Positions 6,945-14,851 of a stretch of DNA of 28,509 bases are shown piece by piece. The position numbers were made by a program, and so were the translations under genes. The DNA lies in contig USGC01000004.1 in NCBI GenBank assembly GCA_900554095.1, positions 1 through 28,509 of the forward strand, in the 5' to 3' direction. Origin of the DNA: an uncultured bacterium. Lineage in GTDB: Bacteria; Cyanobacteriota; Vampirovibrionia; Gastranaerophilales; Gastranaerophilaceae. Each line of letters begins with the position of its first letter. Positions within the stretch are counted from its first letter, which is position 1. The notes beneath the pieces were generated by a model. It was not told the DNA's origin. It did no database searches and saw only the letters and a list, made by a program, of their open reading frames with translations.

Positions 6945-8657
6945 ATGATAAAAGAATATTTTATAAATAAGATTGAAAACGCAATTGAAAAAGCGATTAG
7001 TAACGGTAAACTCGGTCAAATGAGCGTATATTCAAAAGGTACACTCGCGGCTGAAAAACCTAAAAATGCAGATTTCGGCGATTTTGCTGTTAACGTCTCA
7101 TCACTTGCACGAAGCGCAAAAATTGCCCCGCCAATGATTGCGAGTGCTATTTTAGAGTTCGTTGATAAAGAAGATAATGAATATTCAGTTATCGGCGGTT
7201 TTATAAATTTTAAAACCGGTAAAACTCTTTTAATCAATGCGATTGAAGAAATTTTCTTAAAACGCGAAAATTTTGGGCGTCCTGAAGGTATTGAAAAAGA
7301 AAAAATTCTTTTGGAATATATCTCAGCAAATCCTACAGGACCTTTTCATATTGGGCATGGCCGCTGGGCTGCTATGGGTTCGGCACTTGCTAATCTCTTA
7401 AAATTCTACGGCCATGAGGTTTTTCAGGAATTTTATATTAACGACGCAGGAAGCCAAATCCAAAAGCTCGGAAATTCCCTTGCAATAAGAATTAGACAAG
7501 AATTAGGCGAAGATGTTGATTTCCCGGCGGATGAAATCGAACGAAAAAATTATTATCCGGGTGATTACTTAATTCCTGTTGCTAAAAAATACCTTGAAAC
7601 CCATAAAGGTTTGCCTGATGATCTAAAAGAGTTAAGTGATTTTGCAAAATTAGAAATGGAAAATCTTCAAAAGGCTTTACTTGACAATTTCAGAGTGCAT
7701 TTTGATAATTTTTATTCTGAGCTTACGCTACATAACTCAGGAAAAGTTGACGAATGCGTTAACAAATTAAAAGCAAGCGGCAAAATTTATGAAAAAGAAG
7801 GCGCTGTTTGGTTTAAATCATCTGATTACGGCGATGACCAAGACAGAGTTATTAAAAAAGCCGATGGCTCAAACACTTATTTAACAGCAGATATAGCATA
7901 TCACATTGATAAATTAGAACGCGGATATGACAGGCTTATTAACATCTGGGGAGCCGACCATCACGGATATGTTGCGCGTGTAAAAGCTTCAATTGAAGCT
8001 CTTGGTTATGATCCTGATAAACTTGAAGTGCTTCTCGGACAGCTTGTAAACCTTGTAATCAACGGTAATGAAGTCAGAATGGGTAAACGTAAAAACATGG
8101 TTACTCTTGAAGATTTGATTGATGAAGTCGGTGTTGATGCAACGCGTTTTTGGATGTCAATGAGAAACATTGATACAACTTTGGATTTTGATATTGAACT
8201 TGCAAAAACAAATACTGATGAAAATCCTGTGTTCTACGTTCAATATGCTCATGCCAGAGCATGTTCGATTTTGCGTAATGCAGTTGATGAAAAAATTGAC
8301 ACTTCAACTGGCGAAAAAATACCTGCGCCGCTTTCAAAATCAGAACTTGATGATTTAAAAACGAATTACAAAAAAGAATATCTTCTGCCAACAATAGATA
8401 CCGCCTCAAGGCTTATTTTGAAACTTGAAGAATTCAAATCCATGATTAAGATGTCTGCTGAAACCCGGCAAGTTTATACAATTTGTCGTTATGTTCAAGA
8501 GCTGGCAGCGGAATTCCACTCTTTTTATAATGCAAACAGAGTTATATCAGAGGACAAAGATTTGATGAAATCAAGATTGGCGCTTGTTTTGGCAGTAAAA
8601 CAGGTTATAAATAATGCGCTGGATATCCTTGCAGTCAGCGCGCCTGAGCGCATGTAA
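6945..8657 (+). CDS. argS: Arginyl-tRNA synthetase
   Basis: Class I synthetase that charges tRNA-Arg. The 570-residue protein has the N-terminal ArgRS additional domain (about 1-105), EYISANPTGPFHIGHGRWAA containing the HIGH motif (about residue 132), ADHHGYVARVKA, and the diverged KMSKS region VRMGKRKNM (about 378), as is normal for ArgRS. The C-terminal anticodon-binding helical domain ends with the typical SAPERM. A clear GGAGAGG precedes the ATG. The 3' end overlaps the convergent dus gene by 23 bp. Both tRNA genes at the left of the window are its substrates. Confidence 0.97.
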   Translation: MIKEYFINKIENAIEKAISNGKLGQMSVYSKGTLAAEKPKNADFGDFAVNVSSLARSAKIAPPMIASAILEFVDKEDNEYSVIGGFINFKTGKTLLINAIEEIFLKRENFGRPEGIEKEKILLEYISANPTGPFHIGHGRWAAMGSALANLLKFYGHEVFQEFYINDAGSQIQKLGNSLAIRIRQELGEDVDFPADEIERKNYYPGDYLIPVAKKYLETHKGLPDDLKELSDFAKLEMENLQKALLDNFRVHFDNFYSELTLHNSGKVDECVNKLKASGKIYEKEGAVWFKSSDYGDDQDRVIKKADGSNTYLTADIAYHIDKLERGYDRLINIWGADHHGYVARVKASIEALGYDPDKLEVLLGQLVNLVINGNEVRMGKRKNMVTLEDLIDEVGVDATRFWMSMRNIDTTLDFDIELAKTNTDENPVFYVQYAHARACSILRNAVDEKIDTSTGEKIPAPLSKSELDDLKTNYKKEYLLPTIDTASRLILKLEEFKSMIKMSAETRQVYTICRYVQELAAEFHSFYNANRVISEDKDLMKSRLALVLAVKQVINNALDILAVSAPERM

Positions 8658-9615
8658 ATTCGTCTAAAATATTCATTATTTTAGAATAGTCTTCCTCAAG
8701 CACTAAAACACTTCTGATTTTAGATGCATTAGGAACACCTGCAATGTAATACGGGTAGAATTTGCGCATGAATTTTATTGCAACATCTTCACCGCGTAAC
8801 TTTATTTCTTCATTTATATGAATTTTAAGCATGTCAATTCTTTGAGTGAGTGTTGGCGGGGAAAGGTTTTCACCGGTTTTTAAATAATGCTCAATTCTGT
8901 GTAAAATAGTAGGATCGCCCAAAGCTCCGCGGCCTATTGCAATACCGTCAGCACAAGATTTTTCAAGACATTCAGCCGCTGAAGCAATGTCAACTATATC
9001 GCCGTTTGCAAAGACCGGTATATCTACAGAAGTTTTTAAATCCTTAATTTTCGTCCAGTCTGCCTTGCCTGAATACATTTGAGAGCGGGTTCTGCCATGA
9101 ATTGTTATAAAATCTGCGCCTGCTTTTTGCATTTTTTCACCGAATTCAACGAAATTCATTTCCTCCGCTGTATAGCCCAGCCGGAATTTTACGCTAACGG
9201 GCTTGTCAGTGCCGTCCTTTACCGCTTTAACAAGATCGGCTGCCAAATCCGGATTACGCATGAGCGCACACCCGTCAGAACCTTTCACAACCTTGTTAAC
9301 CGGGCATCCCATGTTAATATCAAGCATATCTGCATAATTATTTAAGAATTCGGCGGCTCTACGCATCATATCAGGTTTATGACCGGATATTTGATAGGAA
9401 ATCGGGCTGTGGTTGACGTCTCGTTTAAAAATTTCTGTTCCAGAGCGGCCGTTAAGTGTTTGGGCGAGAAATTCAGAACTAATCATTTCTGTGGTTATAA
9501 GTGCCGTTTTAGAATATCTGCGAACCAAGCTTCTCAGAACATAATCTGTTATTCCTGCCATTGGGGCAAGCGAAACGCGGCTATTTATAAGATGATTTAC
9601 ATTGCTATTTTGCAT
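8635..9615 (-). CDS. dus: tRNA-dihydrouridine synthase (DusB-like)
   Basis: FMN enzyme reducing uridines to dihydrouridine in the tRNA D-loop. 326 residues; TIM-barrel motifs APMAGITDYVLRSLVRRY at the start, DINMGCPVNKVVKGSDGCALM with the catalytic Cys, VSVKFRLGY, ITIHGRTRSQMYSGKADW and IAIGRGALGDP for FMN binding. The start overlaps the 3' end of the TPR gene by 11 nt, suggesting translational coupling. The stop lies inside the 3' end of the convergent argS, with no terminator between them. Confidence 0.95.
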   Translation of the reverse strand: MQNSNVNHLINSRVSLAPMAGITDYVLRSLVRRYSKTALITTEMISSEFLAQTLNGRSGTEIFKRDVNHSPISYQISGHKPDMMRRAAEFLNNYADMLDINMGCPVNKVVKGSDGCALMRNPDLAADLVKAVKDGTDKPVSVKFRLGYTAEEMNFVEFGEKMQKAGADFITIHGRTRSQMYSGKADWTKIKDLKTSVDIPVFANGDIVDIASAAECLEKSCADGIAIGRGALGDPTILHRIEHYLKTGENLSPPTLTQRIDMLKIHINEEIKLRGEDVAIKFMRKFYPYYIAGVPNASKIRSVLVLEEDYSKIMNILDEFTCAQAR

Positions 9616-11716
9616 ATTGTTTTAATTCTTCCAACCTTGCTTTTGAGTATTGCTTGTATTCATCATCCGGTGCGTTAGAGGCTGAATACTTTTGGTAATA
9701 GCCATACGCGTCTTTGTACTTGCCAAGACTGTCGTAATCAGCGGCTATAAGGTAGTTTAATATCTCTAAGTCAGAAGCATTCAAGGATAATGCTTTCTTA
9801 AAATCAGCTATCGCTTCAAGTTTTTTGTTTTTTGTATCATAAATCATGCCGCGATAGTAGTAAGCATAAGCATTATCCGGGCTTGTTTGCAGAATTTTGT
9901 TGAAAAGATTTAAACTCTCATCGTATTTTTCAGCCTCGTAAAGCCCAATAGCTTCATTTAGCATTGCTGTATTATTTTGCTCAACTATTGCTTGAAGATA
10001 ATCTGTGGCTTTTTGGTTATTTTTGTTTAGGGCAATTGATTTTTTCAAATATTCTTCCGCTGCGCCCCAGTTTTCATTTTCGGCGTACAAAACTCCGATA
10101 TAGTATGCAATATCAGAGTCAGTAGGTTTTAATTCAAATGCTTTTTGATAATATTCAATGGCTTTTGCATTGCTGCCCATGTTCTGATAAGCTGATGCTA
10201 TACCAATCATTGAATCAGATGTAGGCGGCTGAATTTTTGCATATTCATTGATTGCGCTTTGGTAATCTTTATTGTTAAAGTATTCTGCAGCTTTGTCAAA
10301 TTGAACTCCTACAGCTTCCGCTTTTATATTCTTTAGCGCATCGCTGAGCTGTGAATTATTAGGAAATTTAGCCTCAGCGCTTTTTAAAGTTGCCAGGGCT
10401 TCATTGTAATTTTTTTGCTGACTTTGCGCTATTGCAAGATTTACAAAGACTTCCGGATTGTCTGAAGATTTTGCAACTTCTTTATATAATAAAATCGCAT
10501 CATCCAACTTGTTTGCTTTATGTAAATCAAGCGCATAACTGTAAAGCATATTTGTAACATCAGCACCGTTTGCGTTTTTCTTTACATAATCAGCAAATTG
10601 TGCGGGTGTCATTGTTGCTTTTGCACTTGTGAACATTTCATTTTGGGCGTACTCGTTGTTTGGATCAAGTGAAAGCACTTTTTTAAAATAATTTTGTGCC
10701 ATTTTGCTTTCGCCCAGTGCAGAAAGGCATTGAGCCTTATAAAGATTTGCCTGAACATTGTCCGGATGAAGAACTAGAACTGAATCATATGCAACAAGCG
10801 CTGTTTTGTTGTCGCCCTTTTGCTGGTAAAGCGTACCGACATTTAAACGAGTGTTTATGTTTGAAGGATCGATGGATTCAGCTTTTTGGTAAAAACTCAA
10901 TGCTTCATCAAATTTGTTTTGTTTCTGCAAAATTGCCCCTAAATTAGCTATTGTGTCAGCGTCATTTGGATTAGCATCCAGTTTTTTCTTGTAAATTCTT
11001 TCTAAAGAATATAAAACATCTTTGTTATCGACGCTTTTCGTTAAAATATAATTATATTCTTCAACCGCAAGGTCTTCCGTGCCGAGTTTGTCTAATGTTT
11101 TTGCGTAAGAAAGTCTTAAATCAATATCTCCTGGGGCAACAGCAACGGCTTTTCTGTAATATTCCGCACTTTTGGGGTCATTTCCCATAAGCTTCATGAT
11201 ATCGCCAACCTGTTCAAAGCTGTCTTTAACAAGAGACTTATCGCCAAGGGATTGATTGAATTCGTACGCGGCAGCTGCAAAGTTTCCTTCAGCACGAAGC
11301 TGTTTTGCTTTATTAAAACGTGATTGAGGGCTTGTGTCAAAATTAATTGCACCGAGACAGCGTGAGAGGTTGTTTTCTACCTGCACAATGGCCTGGGATG
11401 AATTTTTTACGCTGTTAGAATTAGGGTAGTAAGAAAGATAAAATAGTGCGCTTCTGTAATCATCAGCGGCTTTGGAGTAATTTTTTTCAGTATTTGCAAA
11501 ATACGCACCCCGCGCAAGATATGAGTTAATAAGTCCTATTCTTGCGGAATTGTCAAGGTAATTTATGCGCAAAGCATTTTTGAATTCAGTAATCGCGCTT
11601 GAATATTGGTAATTCGCAAGATATTGCTGTGCAAGGTCATAATGTTCTTTGAAACCCGCAAATACAGGCTGTGTCAGTAATAATATCCCCGCAATCGTGA
11701 TTATAGATTTTTTCAT
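9605..11716 (-). CDS. Exported tetratricopeptide-repeat protein
   Basis: 703 residues with an N-terminal signal peptide (MKKSIITIAGILLLTQPVFA, cleavage likely after the last Ala) followed by an almost unbroken array of TPR units, for example NFAAAAYEFNQSLGDKS, NKFDEALSFYQKAESIDPSN, NVQANLYKAQCLSALGES, NAKAIEYYQKAFELKPTDSD and KLEAIADFKKALSLNASDLE. TPR arrays bind other proteins; a periplasmic scaffold role is inferred, no partner is indicated. A GAGG box precedes the ATG. It is the first gene of a two-gene unit with dus. Confidence 0.9.
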   Translation of the reverse strand: MKKSIITIAGILLLTQPVFAGFKEHYDLAQQYLANYQYSSAITEFKNALRINYLDNSARIGLINSYLARGAYFANTEKNYSKAADDYRSALFYLSYYPNSNSVKNSSQAIVQVENNLSRCLGAINFDTSPQSRFNKAKQLRAEGNFAAAAYEFNQSLGDKSLVKDSFEQVGDIMKLMGNDPKSAEYYRKAVAVAPGDIDLRLSYAKTLDKLGTEDLAVEEYNYILTKSVDNKDVLYSLERIYKKKLDANPNDADTIANLGAILQKQNKFDEALSFYQKAESIDPSNINTRLNVGTLYQQKGDNKTALVAYDSVLVLHPDNVQANLYKAQCLSALGESKMAQNYFKKVLSLDPNNEYAQNEMFTSAKATMTPAQFADYVKKNANGADVTNMLYSYALDLHKANKLDDAILLYKEVAKSSDNPEVFVNLAIAQSQQKNYNEALATLKSAEAKFPNNSQLSDALKNIKAEAVGVQFDKAAEYFNNKDYQSAINEYAKIQPPTSDSMIGIASAYQNMGSNAKAIEYYQKAFELKPTDSDIAYYIGVLYAENENWGAAEEYLKKSIALNKNNQKATDYLQAIVEQNNTAMLNEAIGLYEAEKYDESLNLFNKILQTSPDNAYAYYYRGMIYDTKNKKLEAIADFKKALSLNASDLEILNYLIAADYDSLGKYKDAYGYYQKYSASNAPDDEYKQYSKARLEELKQYAK

Positions 11717-11835
11717 AACTCATATCCTCATAATCAAAATTTATCTTTAAGAAAATTCTAATACAATAATATTTATATGTACACCTACAATCAGCTATCT
11801 AGCAATACAATTTAATAATTTGCAATAAAAGTACG

Positions 11836-11866
11836 AAAAGAGCCTCATAATCAATGAGACTCTTTT
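11836..11866 (-). terminator. Hairpin terminator after the 57-residue gene
   Basis: Stem AAAAGAG/CTCTTTT plus CTCAT/ATGAG (one mismatch) with a 5-nt loop, 21 nt after the stop at 11888. On the minus strand the stem ends in TTTT followed by a T-rich stretch. Confidence 0.7.
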
Positions 11867-11887
11867 AAACCTTTTTTAATTTCGGGG

Positions 11888-12061
11888 TTAGGCAATGTTT
11901 TTGAAATCTGTTTTCGAGATGAAATTGGTAAATTGGTCAAACATAATCTGCAACGGGATTTCCATAGAAAAACCTACAGATTCATCAAGATTAACAACCT
12001 CCACCGGGGCTAAAGTCATTGTTTTTAAGGCTTCTAAACGCGCTTTTGACTTTTTTCTCAT
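11888..12061 (-). CDS. Small protein of unknown function (57 residues)
   Basis: Starts MRKKSKARLEALKTM and contains LAPVEVVNLDESVGFSMEIP; basic N-terminal third, acidic/hydrophobic remainder, no membrane segment or known motif. The ATG at 12061 has GGAG 8 nt upstream; a longer frame from a TTG at 12088 lacks such a site. A hairpin terminator follows, so this looks like a genuine monocistronic small gene between the TPR gene and infC. I recognise no family. Confidence 0.6.
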   Translation of the reverse strand: MRKKSKARLEALKTMTLAPVEVVNLDESVGFSMEIPLQIMFDQFTNFISKTDFKNIA

Positions 12062-12137
12062 AATCAATACTCCTATATTTTTGTTCAAAATCTTAACAAG
12101 TTTATTATCGGAATTTTAAATAAAAACTTTAGGTGTT

Positions 12138-12154
12138 TGTAACATATTGTTACA
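12138..12154. promoter_or_regulatory. Inverted repeat, possible operator
   Basis: TGTAAC-ATATT-GTTACA is a perfect 6-bp inverted repeat with 5-nt spacer, between the divergent 57-residue gene and infC, 83 nt before the infC start. It is the size of a repressor or activator dimer site; no regulator can be named. Confidence 0.3.
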
Positions 12155-12236
12155 TAAAACTTAACAGCTTCTGCTGGTAAAAAACTATTGTTGTGGTATT
12201 ATAAATTTGTAAATCAAAATATAAGGAGACACAACA

Positions 12237-12788
12237 ATAGCAAACGACAACAGAAACAACCGGGACAGAGACAAAAATAAAGCCATTATGAATGAGCGAA
12301 TAAGAGCCCGCGAAGTTAGATTAATCGGACAAAACGGTGAAAACCACGGTATAGTAGAAACATCTAAAGCCTTAAAAATTGCATACGATGCAGATTTAGA
12401 TTTAGTTTTAATCAATCCTAATTCAGAACCTCCGGTTGCTAAGGTATTAGATTACGGCAAATACAAGTATGAACAGGAAAAACGCGCAAAAGAAGCTAAA
12501 AAGAAACAGCATACAGTTGATATTAAGGAAGTAAAAATAAGATATAAAATAGATACCCATGATTATCAAGTGCGTATAAAAAGTATCCAAAAATTTATTG
12601 CGCAAGGCAACAAAGTAAAAGTTGTAATCATGATGCGAGGACGAGAGATGCAGCATTCAAATCTGGCATTTGATCTTGCAAACAGGTTTATTGAAGATTT
12701 GAAAGAAGAACCGATGGTTATAGAGAAGAAGCCAATGCTGGAAGGCCGCAACGTAACCTTATACCTGGCTCCTCAATCGCAAAATTAA
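12237..12788 (+). CDS. infC: Translation initiation factor IF-3, apparently starting at AUA
   Basis: IF-3 binds the 30S subunit and proofreads the initiator tRNA and start codon. Motifs: NERIRAREVRLIGQNGENHG, DLVLINPNSEPPVAKVLDYGKYKYEQEK, the lysine-rich linker, the C-domain VKIRYKIDTHDYQVR and VVIMMRGREMQHSNLAF. The only in-frame ATG (12288) begins at NERIRA, has no ribosome binding site and lacks the N-terminal tail. An AAGGAG at 12223-12228 sits 8 nt before an in-frame ATA at 12237 (reading IANDNRNNRDRDKNKA before that ATG), and an in-frame stop at 12222 excludes anything longer. Non-AUG starts in infC (AUU in E. coli) underlie autoregulation. Unlike the usual infC-rpmI-rplT operon, a terminator follows at once. 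Confidence 0.85.
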   Translation: MANDNRNNRDRDKNKAIMNERIRAREVRLIGQNGENHGIVETSKALKIAYDADLDLVLINPNSEPPVAKVLDYGKYKYEQEKRAKEAKKKQHTVDIKEVKIRYKIDTHDYQVRIKSIQKFIAQGNKVKVVIMMRGREMQHSNLAFDLANRFIEDLKEEPMVIEKKPMLEGRNVTLYLAPQSQN

Positions 12789-12798
12789 TTTAATTAGA

Positions 12799-12831
12799 AA
12801 TATCCGGCATATATTAGCCGGATATTTTTTA
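12799..12831 (+). terminator. Rho-independent terminator of infC
   Basis: Stem AATATCCGGC/GCCGGATATT (12799-12808 and 12817-12826) with an 8-nt loop, followed by TTTT and AATTT. It lies 10 nt after the infC stop. Confidence 0.9.
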
Positions 12832-12855
12832 ATTTAAACTTATTAATAAAAAGTC

Positions 12856-12883
12856 TTGACTTAAAATTTTTAGCAAGTATGAT
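12856..12883 (+). promoter_or_regulatory. Promoter of the tRNA-Phe transcript
   Basis: -35 TTGACT (12856-12861), 16-nt spacer, -10 TATGAT (12878-12883). A start near 12890 would give a leader of about 220 nt containing both tRNA-like repeat units before tRNA-Phe. Confidence 0.55.
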
Positions 12884-12929
12884 TATAAACGTGGCTGAAA
12901 GGTCGCGGTGATGACAATCTAATAATAAT

Positions 12930-13020
12930 GCCGCAATAGCTCCGAGTGGAGCAGAGCGAAACGAAGTTCAAAAAATGTAGAGCTTGCTCTACCAACTTCG
13001 TTGAAAATTTAATAGTATTT
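12930..13020 (+). repeat. tRNA-Phe leader module, copy 1 (91 nt)
   Basis: Begins with the first 13 nt of tRNA-Phe (GCCGCAATAGCTC). After a short hairpin (GCTCC/GGAGC) comes a nested stem, AACGAAGTT/AACTTCGTT enclosing GTAGAGC/GCTCTAC. Bases 12983-12997 are perfectly complementary to 15 nt of the tRNA-Phe D-arm (13124-13138). Ends in GAAAATTTAATAGTATTT. Confidence 0.9.
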
Positions 13021-13110
13021 GCCGCAATAGCTCCGAGTGGAGCAGAGCGGAACGGAGTTCAAAAATGTAGAGCTTGCTCTGCCAACTTCGTTGAAAATTT
13101 AATAGTATTT
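13021..13110 (+). repeat. tRNA-Phe leader module, copy 2 (90 nt)
   Basis: Direct tandem copy of the preceding module, ending exactly where mature tRNA-Phe begins. It differs by four changes inside (three substitutions and one lost A). Two of these turn Watson-Crick pairs into G-U pairs (AACGGAGTT/AACTTCGTT and GTAGAGC/GCTCTGC), so the nested stem is kept. Its anti-D-arm segment is 13073-13087. Confidence 0.9.
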
Positions 13111-13183
13111 GCCGCAATAGCTCAGTTGGTAGAGCAAGGGACTGAAAATCCCTGTGTCCTTGGTTCAATTCCGAGTTGCGGCA
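13111..13183 (+). tRNA. tRNA-Phe (anticodon GAA)
   Basis: 73-nt cloverleaf: acceptor GCCGCAA/TTGCGGC, D-stem GCTC/GAGC, anticodon stem GGGAC... with loop CTGAAAA giving GAA, T-loop TTCAATT, discriminator A, no encoded CCA. It follows two copies of a module built from its own 5' end. A T-rich stretch follows but no hairpin. Confidence 0.95.
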
Positions 13184-13248
13184 TATTTTTTAATTAATAG
13201 TGTTTGTAAACTCCCCTAAATTACAAATACAATTCCCAGGAGATATGT

Positions 13249-13614
13249 ATGCTTGAATTCTCTTCGTTGCCCAAAACTTGGATATTAGACATAGATGGTA
13301 CTCTTGTTATTCATAATGGGCATTTGCACGGCGGAGATGTTCTTCTTGATGGTGTAAAAGAGTTTTATAGCAAAATAAAAGATAATGATACAGTTATATT
13401 GTTGACTGCAAGAAAAGGTTTATACCTTGAACAACTTAAAGATTTTTTGAAAACTCATGGCCTTAGATATGATTATTTGTTGTGCGACATGCCTATGGGT
13501 GAGAGAATTCTTGTAAATGATGATAAGCCTTCCGGCCTCAAAACAGCATATGCTGTTTCTAAAAAAAGAGATGAACCTTTAAATATTGATTTTGTTATAA
13601 ATGAAAGTTTATAG
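13249..13614 (+). CDS. HAD superfamily phosphatase-like protein
   Basis: 121 residues with the HAD nucleophile motif WILDIDGTLV (about residues 11-20), motif II threonine in VILLTARKG and a C-terminal acidic motif VNDDKPSG. No cap domain fits in this short chain, so it is a compact HAD of the kind found in polysaccharide and sugar-nucleotide clusters. AGGAG precedes the ATG. It is followed after 14 nt by the glycosyltransferase-like gene, and then by a membrane protein gene, which suggests a role in making a surface glycan. Substrate unknown. Confidence 0.75.
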   Translation: MLEFSSLPKTWILDIDGTLVIHNGHLHGGDVLLDGVKEFYSKIKDNDTVILLTARKGLYLEQLKDFLKTHGLRYDYLLCDMPMGERILVNDDKPSGLKTAYAVSKKRDEPLNIDFVINESL

Positions 13615-13628
13615 TTTGGAGTTTGCAA

Positions 13629-14828
13629 TTGAAAATTTATAATAATGAAAAGGTCGGGAATAAAAGAATTGTAAAAATATTAAATATACCTATATATGTT
13701 GTAAATTGGGATAACAATTTTCGTGAACAGCATATTTTGGGGAATTTTATTTATACGAGTAAATTCGATGATTATATTTGTAATACTGAAAAAAATACGA
13801 AAATTTGCGGGCTGAATGTCTTTAAACGTACAGAAGACGGTAGTCTAAAAAAAGATTATATTTTTAATTTTCTTTATAAAACAACAGATATGAAAAAAGA
13901 ATTTTATAATAAATATAAGAAATTTTTTGATCAAGATTGCGATGATATTTATATACTAAACTCTAATAGCGGTGAAACATACTTGTTTTTGGCTTTTCTA
14001 GCCTCAAATTTTATCAAGAAAAACGGGAGTAAAAAACCGCTTTTGGTTGCGACAAAGAAGTATCACATTGAGTTAATAAAAATGCTCCATCCGGATGCAA
14101 AATTCGTTTATGTAAACAAAATGCAGCTATTTGTAAGCGGAGATGTGTTTAGTGTTTATAAAAAGAGGGTGTTCTTGCTTTTTCCAGGAGAACATTTTAT
14201 AAATGTGGAAAACTCCATAAATAATGGGGAAATAAACTCAGTTCATTACTTTGAGATGATGCTGGATAGACTGCACCTGACCCGTGAGGATATAGAGCCG
14301 AAACAAATACATTTAGATAATTCTGTAAAGCATGCTTTGATGGAAAAAACGAAGCAAATGGGATTAAATACTGATAAATTCGTGCTTTTGGCCCCGGAAG
14401 CTCTTTCTTGTGATGATATAAGACCGGAGTTTTGGACTAAATTATGCTTAGAGTTTCAGAAGTGCGGGTATGATGTTTTCATGAATATTACCAATGAAGA
14501 TACAGTTATCCCTAATTGCACCTATAAGTCTTGCTTTTTAACTTTTTCAGAAATATGTGAACTTGCGCAGATGGCAAAATTTATAGTATCTTTACGCAGC
14601 GGGCTTACAGAGATATTGTTGCAGTCAAAAACTCCGCTGGTTAGTCTTTATACAAAATTCAAAAACAGACACCGTTACAAAGAAATGCCGGTAGAAAGAG
14701 TGTTGTCAGGTTTTAGCTTAGAAAAATTGCCGCGTATAAGTGATAATTTTTACGAATATAATATGTCAGATATTGCGCAGGATGATTTGATAAAAGAAAT
14801 TAAGGATTTGGCTTTAAGAGTCAATTAA
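13629..14828 (+). CDS. Glycosyltransferase-like protein (GT9/heptosyltransferase-like C-terminal half)
   Basis: 399 residues from a TTG at 13629, chosen because GGAG lies 7 nt upstream; a TTG six bases earlier is too close to that site. The N-terminus KRIVKILNIPIYVV is a common lead-in of bacterial glycan-cluster proteins. The C-terminal half resembles nucleotide-sugar binding folds of GT9 enzymes: FVLLAPEALSCDDIRPEFW, GYDVFMNITNED, FSEICELAQMAKFIVSLRSGLTEILLQSKTPLVSLY. The S-x-R-S-G-L-T-E segment sits where GT9 enzymes contact the donor. Donor and acceptor cannot be told. Middle gene of a three-gene unit with the HAD phosphatase and the membrane protein. Confidence 0.6.
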   Translation: MKIYNNEKVGNKRIVKILNIPIYVVNWDNNFREQHILGNFIYTSKFDDYICNTEKNTKICGLNVFKRTEDGSLKKDYIFNFLYKTTDMKKEFYNKYKKFFDQDCDDIYILNSNSGETYLFLAFLASNFIKKNGSKKPLLVATKKYHIELIKMLHPDAKFVYVNKMQLFVSGDVFSVYKKRVFLLFPGEHFINVENSINNGEINSVHYFEMMLDRLHLTREDIEPKQIHLDNSVKHALMEKTKQMGLNTDKFVLLAPEALSCDDIRPEFWTKLCLEFQKCGYDVFMNITNEDTVIPNCTYKSCFLTFSEICELAQMAKFIVSLRSGLTEILLQSKTPLVSLYTKFKNRHRYKEMPVERVLSGFSLEKLPRISDNFYEYNMSDIAQDDLIKEIKDLALRVN

Positions 14829-14851
14829 AAAATTAAGGTAAAGGAGTTCAG

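Noticed and set aside
12930..13110. CRISPR-like tandem repeat
   Set aside because: Only two copies, no spacers, units of 90-91 nt and direct continuity with a tRNA gene.
12946..13197. An 83-residue plus-strand ORF spanning both tRNA-Phe leader modules and the tRNA
   Set aside because: It is a translation of the repeat units and the tRNA gene itself; the internal peptide repeat only mirrors the DNA repeat.
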